Shown here in pieces: positions 7,297-14,749 of a DNA stretch of 14,993 bases (positions are counted from its first letter, which is position 1; every line of letters starts with the position of its first letter). Made by a program: the position numbers and the translations under genes. The notes under the pieces were generated by a model, which made no database searches, was not told where the DNA came from, and worked only from the letters and a program-made list of their open reading frames with translations. Source of the DNA: Porphyromonadaceae bacterium UBA3327 (GTDB taxonomy: Bacteria > Bacteroidota > Bacteroidia > Bacteroidales > Muribaculaceae); the NCBI GenBank assembly GCA_002361155.1, contig DERZ01000018.1:583-15575 (forward strand). The letters run 5' to 3'.

Positions 7297-9012
7297 ATGA
7301 AAAAACTTGATAAAGACTACGATGTAATTATAATCGGAGGCGGAGCCACTGGAGCCGGCACTGCCCGTGACTGCGCGTTGCGGGGACTGTCGGTGCTGCT
7401 TGTGGAACGCTTCGACTTCACGGCCGGGGCCACAGGCCGCAATCACGGACTTCTGCACAGCGGGGCCCGCTATGCGGTGACTGACCCCGAAAGCGCCGAA
7501 GAGTGTATCAGAGAAAATATCATCCTCAAGCGCGTGGCACGCCATTGCGTGGAGGACACAGGCGGACTTTTCATCACCCTTCCGGAAGATGACCTCGCGT
7601 TTCAGAAAACATTCGTCGAGGCATGCGGCAAAGCCGGTATAAAGACAGAAGTGATCTCGCCCGACGAGGCTCTCCGTCTGGAGCCGGCAATCAACCCGGA
7701 GCTAACCGGTGCGGTCAAAGTGCCCGACGGGGCTGTGGACCCTTTCCGTCTCACAACCGCCAACGTGATCGACGCGCGCCGGCACGGCGCCGACATCGTC
7801 ACGTATCATGAGGTGACCGGCTTCCTCCGCACCGGCGACCGTATCGAAGGTATCGTAATGCGCAATGTGCGCACAGGAGAGGAAACGGCCGCCACCGGCA
7901 AGGTCACAATCAATGCCGCCGGCATCTGGGGACATCTTGTGGCAAAAAAAGCCGGCATCGAAATCAACATGTTCCCCGCCAAGGGGTCTTTGCTGATATT
8001 CGGTCACCGGGTGAACAACAAAGTGATAAACCGCTGCCGCAAACCGGCGAATGCCGACATCCTCGTGCCTGGAGACACCATCTGCCTGATCGGCACCACG
8101 AGCGACCGCATCCCGTTCGACCAGATCGACAACATGGATGTCACGCCCGAAGAGGTCGACGTGCTGCTCCGCGAAGGACAGAAACTCTCCCCCACCCTCG
8201 CCTACACACGCATCCTCCGGGCCTACGCAGGTGTGCGTCCGCTGGTGGCCGCCGACAATGACCCGACCGGCCGCAGCATCAGCCGCGGCATAGTATGCCT
8301 CGACCATGCCAAACGCGACGGCGTGGAGGGATTCATCACCATCACCGGCGGCAAACTGATGACATACCGCCTGATGGCGGAGGAGGCTACAGACATGGCC
8401 TGCCGCAAACTCGGAGCGGAAGGAAAGAAATGCGAGACAGCGCATCTGCCGCTCCCGGGCAGCGAACAAAGCGCATCGGAGATAGAACGCCACGACAAAA
8501 AACGGGAAAAAGAATATGTAGACAAGGTCTATACCCGGCGCATGCACATCATCGAGCTGCCCACCGAGCAGCTCGCTGCCGAAGGACGTCACGGAACGCT
8601 GTCGGAGGAGATTCAGTTCCTCAACAACGTGGATGAGGCTATGGTGTGCGAGTGCGAGCAGGTATCGGTGGGAGAGATAGAATTCGCCATCGAAAAACTC
8701 CATGTCCACAACCTGATAAATCTGCGACGTCGCACCCGTCTGGGGATGGGTACCTGCCAGGGACAGCTATGCGCGTGCCGCGCGGCCGGCCTTCTCGAGA
8801 AGGCCGATCACTGTGCCGACCGGTCGATGGCCGACCTCTGCTCCTTCATAAACGAGCGATGGAAAGGAATGTACCCTGTGGCATGGGGCGACACCACAAG
8901 CGAGACACAGTTCACCTCGTGGCTCTACAACGGAGTGGCTGGCCTCGACGAGTGGCTCAAGGAGCATGAACCGCAAAAGAATGTAAACGGAGAAATCAAG
9001 TATACGCTATGA
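7297..9012 (+). CDS. glpA: Anaerobic glycerol-3-phosphate dehydrogenase, subunit A (FAD subunit)
   Basis: GlpA is the catalytic flavoprotein that oxidises sn-glycerol 3-phosphate to dihydroxyacetone phosphate at the inner face of the cytoplasmic membrane, together with GlpB and GlpC. The 571-residue product has an N-terminal Rossmann FAD motif (DVIIIGGGATGAG, residues 9-21) and the family signature GATGRNHGLLHSGARYAVTD (44-63). Further family blocks are MFPAKGSLLI and GFITITGGKLMTYRLM. A C-terminal BFD-like [2Fe-2S] domain has cysteines at 451, 453, 487 and 492 (CEC...GTCQGQLC). E. coli GlpA is 542 residues. The extra length is mainly a charged linker (about 390-445, with KKREKEYVDK) and a short C-terminal extension. 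It is the first gene of the cluster and overlaps glpB by 4 bp (ATGA), implying translational coupling. All key motifs are intact. Confidence 0.97.
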   Translation: MKKLDKDYDVIIIGGGATGAGTARDCALRGLSVLLVERFDFTAGATGRNHGLLHSGARYAVTDPESAEECIRENIILKRVARHCVEDTGGLFITLPEDDLAFQKTFVEACGKAGIKTEVISPDEALRLEPAINPELTGAVKVPDGAVDPFRLTTANVIDARRHGADIVTYHEVTGFLRTGDRIEGIVMRNVRTGEETAATGKVTINAAGIWGHLVAKKAGIEINMFPAKGSLLIFGHRVNNKVINRCRKPANADILVPGDTICLIGTTSDRIPFDQIDNMDVTPEEVDVLLREGQKLSPTLAYTRILRAYAGVRPLVAADNDPTGRSISRGIVCLDHAKRDGVEGFITITGGKLMTYRLMAEEATDMACRKLGAEGKKCETAHLPLPGSEQSASEIERHDKKREKEYVDKVYTRRMHIIELPTEQLAAEGRHGTLSEEIQFLNNVDEAMVCECEQVSVGEIEFAIEKLHVHNLINLRRRTRLGMGTCQGQLCACRAAGLLEKADHCADRSMADLCSFINERWKGMYPVAWGDTTSETQFTSWLYNGVAGLDEWLKEHEPQKNVNGEIKYTL

Positions 9013-10247
9013 AATTCGACACAATCATAATAGGAGGAGGACTGAGCGGACTGAGCGCGGGAATATCCCTGGTAAAAGCCGGGCAGCGCGTAGCCGTGGT
9101 GTCGGCCGGCCAGAGCTCGCTGCATTTCAACAGCGGCTCGTTCGAGCTGATGGGCTATGACGAGAACCACCGCCCCGTGGAGAACCCGCTCGAGGCCATG
9201 AAAGGACTCGACGAGGAACATCCCTACCGGAGGATGGGCCTTGACAACGTGGCGCGCCTCGCCCCACAGGTGGCGCCGATGCTCGCCGATGCCGGAGTCA
9301 GAATGCGGGGAACCGCCGCGCGCAACCACTGGAGACTCTCCCCGATGGGAGTGATGAAGACCGCATGGCTCACCGTGGAGGACCATATCGCCCTCGACAG
9401 TCCCGACAGCTTTCCCTGGAAAAAAGCGGCCATCATCAACATCACCGGACTTCTCGACTTCTTCCCGCGCTTCCTCGAGACAGGACTCCGCAAGCGCGGA
9501 ATGGAATGCAGTCTTGCCGAAGTGACATGCAATGAAATCGCCGAGCAGAGGGTGAGCGCCACCGAGATGCGCGCCACCAACATAGCAAGGGTACTACAAG
9601 GCAAAGCCCTCGAGTCGCTGGCAGCCGAGATTCGCCAGGCCGCAGGCGACGCGGAGGTGATTTTCTTCCCCTCCGCGGCAGGACTCGAAAGCATGAAAAA
9701 CGCCGACATACTGCGCGAACTCGCCGGACGTCCGTTCTACTTCATCCCGACAATGAGCACCAGCGTATCGGGAGTGAGATGCCAGATGACACTCCAGAAA
9801 TATTTCAGGCGTATCGGCGGATATTATATGATCGGAGATGTGGTCAGCAAAGGAAACTTCGACGGCAACAGGCTCCTCTCGGTCGAAACGCGCAACTTCG
9901 CCTCAGACCGGCTCTCCGCCGACAACTTCATCTTCGCCGCCGGAAGCTTTTACAGCCACGGCATGGTAGCCACCCCCAGCGCGATAGTGGAGCCGGTGCT
10001 CGGCCTTGACACAGAATACCGCGGATCGCGCCCCGAATGGTACAACGAAGATATCTTCAAGAAACAGCCATATATGAAATTCGGCATCGCCACAGACGCG
10101 GACTTCCGCGCTATCCGCGACGGAAAAACCACCGAAAACATTTACGTAGCAGGCTCATCGCTTCCGGGCGCGGACTCCGTCAACGAAGGTTCAGGAGCCG
10201 GCGTGGCGGCGCTCACCGCCCTGCATATCGCTGAAAAAATCAAATAG
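9009..10247 (+). CDS. glpB: Anaerobic glycerol-3-phosphate dehydrogenase, subunit B
   Basis: GlpB is the second flavoprotein subunit of the anaerobic G3P dehydrogenase and is thought to carry electrons between GlpA and the iron-sulfur subunit GlpC. The 412-residue product (E. coli GlpB is 419) starts with a dinucleotide-binding motif, DTIIIGGGLSGLSAGISL. Next comes the family block GQSSLHFNSGSFELMGY, close to the GQSALHFSSGS segment I recall for E. coli. It ends with the typical FAD-contact region NIYVAGSSLPGADSVNEGSG (residues about 378-397). No signal peptide or membrane helix is apparent. The start is fixed by the 4-bp ATGA overlap with glpA, and glpC begins 8 bp after its stop, so the three subunits are tightly coupled for balanced synthesis. 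Subunit identity is secure from both sequence and position. Confidence 0.95.
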   Translation: MKFDTIIIGGGLSGLSAGISLVKAGQRVAVVSAGQSSLHFNSGSFELMGYDENHRPVENPLEAMKGLDEEHPYRRMGLDNVARLAPQVAPMLADAGVRMRGTAARNHWRLSPMGVMKTAWLTVEDHIALDSPDSFPWKKAAIINITGLLDFFPRFLETGLRKRGMECSLAEVTCNEIAEQRVSATEMRATNIARVLQGKALESLAAEIRQAAGDAEVIFFPSAAGLESMKNADILRELAGRPFYFIPTMSTSVSGVRCQMTLQKYFRRIGGYYMIGDVVSKGNFDGNRLLSVETRNFASDRLSADNFIFAAGSFYSHGMVATPSAIVEPVLGLDTEYRGSRPEWYNEDIFKKQPYMKFGIATDADFRAIRDGKTTENIYVAGSSLPGADSVNEGSGAGVAALTALHIAEKIK

Positions 10248-10255
10248 ACCCAACT

Positions 10256-11566
10256 ATGGCACACAAATTAAAAACCGATTATCCTCTCCCACCGCAAGAC
10301 GCCGCGGTACAGATGATCGATAATGTCAGCGACAACAATTTCGAGATGTGCACCAAGTGCACCATCTGTACCGTATATTGCCCGGTAACTCCCGTCAACC
10401 CGATATATCCCGGCCCGAAACAGGGCGGTCCCGACGGGGAACGATACCGCTTGAAAAAACCGGAATTCTACGACGAGGCCCTCAAATACTGTCTCAACTG
10501 CAAGCGCTGTGAGGTGGCATGTCCTTCCGACGTGAAGATCGGCGACATCATACAGGCAGCCAGAATAAAATACACGCCCCACAGACCGTCATTCCGCGAC
10601 TCGATGCTGGCCGACACAGACCGGATGGGCACACTCGCCACGGCCGTGGCGCCCATCGTGAATTTCTCGCTCGGACTCAAGCCGGTAAAATGGCTGATGG
10701 ACTCGGTGACCGGTATCGCCAAGGAGCGTACTTTCCCAAGCTATGCCTCGCAGAAGTTCATCACATGGTACAACCGAGAAGCACGCGAGGCTCAGAAACA
10801 GTATGCAAGGCAAGTCACATATTTCCATGGATGCTACGTCAACTACAATTACCCTCAGCTCGGCAAAGACCTGGTGAAGGTGATGAATGCCGTGGGCTAC
10901 GGCGTAGAGGTAATGGAGCGGGAAAAGTGCTGCGGGGTGGCCAAAATCTCCAACCGGCTCATAAAAGAGGCGACTCGCGACGCACGTCGCAACATAGAGT
11001 GCATCACCGAGGCCGTGGACCGCGGCAATGCCGTGATAGGCACAAGCAGCACCTGCATCTTCACCATCCGCGACGAATACCCTCATCTGCTCAACCTCGA
11101 AGTGGAACATATACGCCCGCACGTGATGCTCGCCACCAAGTTCCTCTTCGAACTGTATGAGAGCGGCAAGATAAAATTCGTGTTCAAACCCGACTTCAGG
11201 CGCAAGGTGGCCTACCACACCCCATGCCACATGTTGAAACTCGGATGGCAGTATTACAGTACCGAACTGATGAAACTCATTCCCGGCGTGGAACTGGTGA
11301 TTCTCGACAGCTATTGTTGCGGAATAGCCGGAACTTACGGATTCAAGAAAGAGAATTACCAGTACTCTCAGGGAATCGGCGAACCGCTCTTCGATCTTAT
11401 CCGCGAGGTGAACCCGGACGTGGTGGCAAGTGACTGCGAGACCTGCAAATGGCAGATCGACATGTCGACCGACTACACCGTGATAAATCCGATCTCGCTG
11501 CTTGCCGAAGCCATCGACACCGAGCAGACCGCCATGGCCAACATGGGCTTCCGCGCAATGCAGTGA
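10256..11566 (+). CDS. glpC: Anaerobic glycerol-3-phosphate dehydrogenase, subunit C (iron-sulfur/CCG subunit)
   Basis: GlpC anchors GlpAB at the cytoplasmic membrane and passes electrons to the quinone pool. The 436-residue product has two ferredoxin-like 4Fe-4S motifs, cysteines 32/35/38/42 (CTKCTICTVYCP) and 79/82/85/89 (CLNCKRCEVACP). Two CCG domains follow. The first has Cys193, CCG at 225-227 and a single-Cys SSTC at 267. The second has Cys324 (HTPCHM), CCG at 354-356 and CETC at 394-397. These domains are shared with heterodisulfide-reductase-type proteins. E. coli GlpC is 396 residues; most of the difference is about 25 extra N-terminal residues and a short C-terminal extension. No transmembrane helix is evident, as expected for this peripheral subunit. 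The ATG at 10256 is chosen because it follows glpB by 8 bp. The next gene, glpT, is 62 bp away. Confidence 0.96.
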   Translation: MAHKLKTDYPLPPQDAAVQMIDNVSDNNFEMCTKCTICTVYCPVTPVNPIYPGPKQGGPDGERYRLKKPEFYDEALKYCLNCKRCEVACPSDVKIGDIIQAARIKYTPHRPSFRDSMLADTDRMGTLATAVAPIVNFSLGLKPVKWLMDSVTGIAKERTFPSYASQKFITWYNREAREAQKQYARQVTYFHGCYVNYNYPQLGKDLVKVMNAVGYGVEVMEREKCCGVAKISNRLIKEATRDARRNIECITEAVDRGNAVIGTSSTCIFTIRDEYPHLLNLEVEHIRPHVMLATKFLFELYESGKIKFVFKPDFRRKVAYHTPCHMLKLGWQYYSTELMKLIPGVELVILDSYCCGIAGTYGFKKENYQYSQGIGEPLFDLIREVNPDVVASDCETCKWQIDMSTDYTVINPISLLAEAIDTEQTAMANMGFRAMQ

Positions 11567-11628
11567 ACAGGTACCGGAAACAAAGTTTAAAAAAATTCAA
11601 TACCAACAAAAACTTCTTATAAGAAATT

Positions 11629-13086
11629 ATGGCAAGATTTTTAGCACCTCCGGCGCCGAAGCCGGAACAGAAGCCGGGACCGGCTCTGGACAAGCGCTAC
11701 AAGAAGATGCGCATGCAGGTGTTCACCGGAGCCTTCATCGGCTACGCGGCGTTCTACCTTGTCCGCAAGAATTTCTCGATGGCCATCCCGTTCCTCGACA
11801 AGTTCGGCATTGACAAGGGAGAGCTCGGCACCGTCCTTGCAATGAACGCCATCGCTTACGCGCTGTCGAAATTCCTCATGGGTTCGGTGAGCGACCGCTC
11901 AAACGCCCGGAAGTTCCTCCCGCTGGGACTTATCCTCTCCGCACTCGCCATGGCCTTCATGGTATGGCCTATCCAGGCGTTCGATCTTGTGACGCACCCG
12001 GAGAACAAGATCTGGGCACTTATGCTACTCGGATTCCTCAACTTCCTGGTAGGATGGTTCAACGGCATGGGGTGGCCTCCGTGCGGCCGCATCATGACCC
12101 ATTGGTTCAGCCTCCACGAGCGGGGCACCTGGATGTCGGTGTGGAACTGCGCCCATAATGTCGGAGGCGCACTCGTCGGCCCCATGGCCGTATATGGCGC
12201 AGCCTGGTTCGGATCCTGGTTCTACGGACAGAACTCAGACCTCTACTTCCTGGCCGGTACGTTCCTCTTCCCTGCGGCCGTCGGACTGCTGATCGCCATC
12301 GTGGCATACTGTCTGCTGCGTGACACCCCGCAGAGCGTGGGCCTCCCCTCCATCGAGAAATGGCGTAATGATTATCCCAAGAATTACAGCGCCAAGAGCG
12401 AGGAGGTACTCACCACCAAGGAAATATTCTTCAAATATGTGTTCAACAACAAATTCCTGTGGTTCATCGCCTGCGCCAATGCATTCATCTACATGGTCCG
12501 CTACGGCGCGCTTGACTGGGCCCCAACCCTTCTGACCAACGCCGGATTCGACATCAAGCAGGCCGGCTGGGCATACTTCGCCTTTGAAATCGCCGCCATC
12601 CCGGGCACACTCTTCTGCGGCTGGCTAAGCGACAAGGTGTTCAACGGACGCCGCGCCGTGCCCACCATCATCTTCATGGCGCTCATCATCGTGTTCCTCG
12701 TCCTCTACTGGATGTTCTACGACACGAGCATCACCATGGCCCTCATAAGTCTTATCGGAATCGGATTCCTCATCTACGGACCGGTGATGCTGATCGGTGT
12801 CCAGGCCCTCGACCTCGCGCCAAAGAACGCATCGGGTACCGCAGCCGGTCTCACCGGATTCTTCGGATACTTCTTCGGAACAGCCCTGCTCGCCAACATG
12901 CTCATCGGCTGGGTGGCCGACAACTGGGGGTGGGGATACACCTTCGGATGCCTGATCGCCGCCTGTCTGCTCTCCATCATATTCGTGGGCCTCACCTACA
13001 AAGAGGAACAGTATCTGGTCGAGAACAATCGCAAGCCGGCCGTAAAGGAAACCACCGAAGAGGACGTGGACTCACCGCTTAAATAA
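11629..13086 (+). CDS. glpT: Glycerol-3-phosphate/phosphate antiporter (MFS, OPA family)
   Basis: GlpT imports G3P across the cytoplasmic membrane in exchange for inorganic phosphate. The 485-residue product shows about 12 hydrophobic segments and the organophosphate:phosphate antiporter signatures. Arg46 (YLVRKNF) and Arg291 (MVRYGALDW) match the two substrate-binding arginines of E. coli GlpT (R45, R269), and His176 (WNCAHNVGG) matches H165. Other family blocks are KFLMGSVSDRSN (81-92), GWPPCGR, RDTPQSVGLP, GIPGTLFCGWLSDKVF-like and IYGPVMLIG. These favour GlpT over UhpT or PgtP, and the glpABC context supports it. It is about 30 residues longer than the 452-residue E. coli protein, with a longer periplasmic-side loop near 185-207 and a longer charged C-terminal tail. 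The 62-bp AT-rich leader lacks a Shine-Dalgarno sequence. The GDPD gene starts 31 bp after the stop. Confidence 0.95.
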   Translation: MARFLAPPAPKPEQKPGPALDKRYKKMRMQVFTGAFIGYAAFYLVRKNFSMAIPFLDKFGIDKGELGTVLAMNAIAYALSKFLMGSVSDRSNARKFLPLGLILSALAMAFMVWPIQAFDLVTHPENKIWALMLLGFLNFLVGWFNGMGWPPCGRIMTHWFSLHERGTWMSVWNCAHNVGGALVGPMAVYGAAWFGSWFYGQNSDLYFLAGTFLFPAAVGLLIAIVAYCLLRDTPQSVGLPSIEKWRNDYPKNYSAKSEEVLTTKEIFFKYVFNNKFLWFIACANAFIYMVRYGALDWAPTLLTNAGFDIKQAGWAYFAFEIAAIPGTLFCGWLSDKVFNGRRAVPTIIFMALIIVFLVLYWMFYDTSITMALISLIGIGFLIYGPVMLIGVQALDLAPKNASGTAAGLTGFFGYFFGTALLANMLIGWVADNWGWGYTFGCLIAACLLSIIFVGLTYKEEQYLVENNRKPAVKETTEEDVDSPLK

Positions 13087-13117
13087 CAATAACCAAACTA
13101 TAAACTATATCAAACGC

Positions 13118-14692
13118 ATGAAGAAACAACTGTTGCTTTCAGCCCTGGCTTTAGGAGGCCTGGCGCTGACATCCTGCGAAAACCAGGAGTTCCAGAATGA
13201 GAAGGAAGACGCGATGCGTATCGATGTCCAGCAGATTTCCCCGGAAATGGCAAAGGTGCGCGACTATGTCCCGCTCTATGCCGTAATCGCCCATCGCGGC
13301 TCCACATTCTGGGCTCCGGAGGAGACCGAGGCGGCATGGCGCTGGGCGCGCAACATCGGCGCTGACTATCTCGAGAGCGACCTGCAGTCGTCGAAAGACT
13401 GCATCGTGCTGGCCAACCACGATGACAATCTGGCCAGAACCACCAACATCGAGAAGGTGTTCAGCGAGTATGTGCCTTCCACCCGCAAGGACTTCTACCG
13501 CTCCTTCAGAAATCCCGACGGCTCGCAGCATTTCTCCGAAGAGGACATCGAACTGCAGTATCAGGCGGATGTGAACTCCTTCCGCCCCTACTATGCCATG
13601 AGCTATTATTTCCATGAGCTCCTCATGCTGGACGCAGGCTCATGGTTCAACGAGACATCGCCCGAACAGGCACGTCCCGCCTTCGCCGAGCAGCATCAGT
13701 ATGTGTCGGCTCTCCGCGACCAGATCGCATACGCCGAAGGAAAGAAGCTGAACCGCGACGCCAACGGGGAGCGCGTGATCTCCTACAGGATCAAGGACAA
13801 GTACAAGGACATGACCCTCTCGCAGATCCGCGAGGCCATGCCTCAGTCCAAATACATGGCTTTCGTGGAGTATGACTTCTCCAACGCCTACGTACCCGAC
13901 CCCGCCGACAACGGCAACCGCCCCGGAATCTATCCCGAGTTCAAGGAGTCATGGGTGAACCCCGCCAACATGGTGCAGCTCGTGTATGACGAACTTGACG
14001 CCTGCGGATGGAACATCATCACCCAGAAGGAGCCTGAAAACGCACCCTTCTATGTGAACGGCAAAGTGAACATCGGCAACACCAACGGAAAGGTAATTCT
14101 CCAGACATTCACCTTTGACGCACTCCGCCAGTACAAGGAGATCTTCAAGGGACAGGTGCCGATGTGCTACCTACTCTGGGAAGGAACCTACGCCACCGAC
14201 CTGACATACACCACTCCGACCGGCTATGCCGACATCATCAAGTTTGCCCTCGACAACGGCTGCCACATCATCGGCCCGGCCATCTCCGGCGCTCCCAACA
14301 ATTATCCCGAGATGAACAAGCCCTGGCAGGCTTACATGATCCGCAAGAGCGGAATGCTCAACCATCCCTATTCGTTCGACTCCTACGCACAGATGGGCAA
14401 ATACATGGGTATCTACAACTATGGCATCGAGACCAAGTATGACAGTCTGATGAGAATCAAGGTGGATCCTTCCCCCTATTCCATATTCACCACCGAACAG
14501 AGCATGCCGGTCTACATGGACGGTTTCTTCACAAACCGCTCGGAAATGTCGCTCCGCTTCATGATCGACCAGGGATTCCGCTGCAACAGCAAGATCGGCA
14601 ATCCTTTCAAGGAGGGCACATGGTACGACAACTCCCAGGCTCCCCACGAGGTACTGGACGCTGTCAAGGTGCTCGAACAGCTCGGTTATTAA
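13118..14692 (+). CDS. Lipoprotein glycerophosphodiester phosphodiesterase (GlpQ-like, enlarged)
   Basis: Enzymes of this family hydrolyse deacylated phospholipids such as glycerophosphocholine to G3P and the free alcohol. The 524-residue product starts with a lipoprotein signal whose lipobox is LTSC, giving lipidation at Cys20. GDPD motifs follow in order: AHRG (58-61), PEET (67-70, usually PENT), YLESDLQSSKD (84-94) with metal ligands Glu86 and Asp88, and NHDDNLARTTN (100-110) with the second catalytic His101. Further on are LDAGSWFN (171-178), GIYPEFK (270-276) with Glu274, and MDGFFTN (467-473), where the family usually has TD. E. coli GlpQ is 358 residues; the extra length comes from insertions at about 111-165, 205-240 and 350-455. 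It follows glpT by 31 bp and precedes a porin gene, fitting a role in feeding GlpT with G3P. Substrate preference is inferred. I leave the symbol empty because it is only GlpQ-like. Confidence 0.92.
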   Translation: MKKQLLLSALALGGLALTSCENQEFQNEKEDAMRIDVQQISPEMAKVRDYVPLYAVIAHRGSTFWAPEETEAAWRWARNIGADYLESDLQSSKDCIVLANHDDNLARTTNIEKVFSEYVPSTRKDFYRSFRNPDGSQHFSEEDIELQYQADVNSFRPYYAMSYYFHELLMLDAGSWFNETSPEQARPAFAEQHQYVSALRDQIAYAEGKKLNRDANGERVISYRIKDKYKDMTLSQIREAMPQSKYMAFVEYDFSNAYVPDPADNGNRPGIYPEFKESWVNPANMVQLVYDELDACGWNIITQKEPENAPFYVNGKVNIGNTNGKVILQTFTFDALRQYKEIFKGQVPMCYLLWEGTYATDLTYTTPTGYADIIKFALDNGCHIIGPAISGAPNNYPEMNKPWQAYMIRKSGMLNHPYSFDSYAQMGKYMGIYNYGIETKYDSLMRIKVDPSPYSIFTTEQSMPVYMDGFFTNRSEMSLRFMIDQGFRCNSKIGNPFKEGTWYDNSQAPHEVLDAVKVLEQLGY

Positions 14693-14749
14693 TGAAGTCA
14701 GACAACAACTTCAAGACAACATCATTCCATTATCCAAGAATTATCAATC

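Noticed and set aside
7702..8709. A 335-codon minus-strand frame inside glpA
   Set aside because: glpA is unambiguous on the plus strand with motifs along its whole length. The antisense product is His/Asp/Val-rich shadow sequence.
11567..11628. Separate promoter or terminator between glpC and glpT
   Set aside because: The gap is AT-rich but has no TAnnTTTG element and no hairpin with a T-run, so I treat glpT as part of the same cluster.
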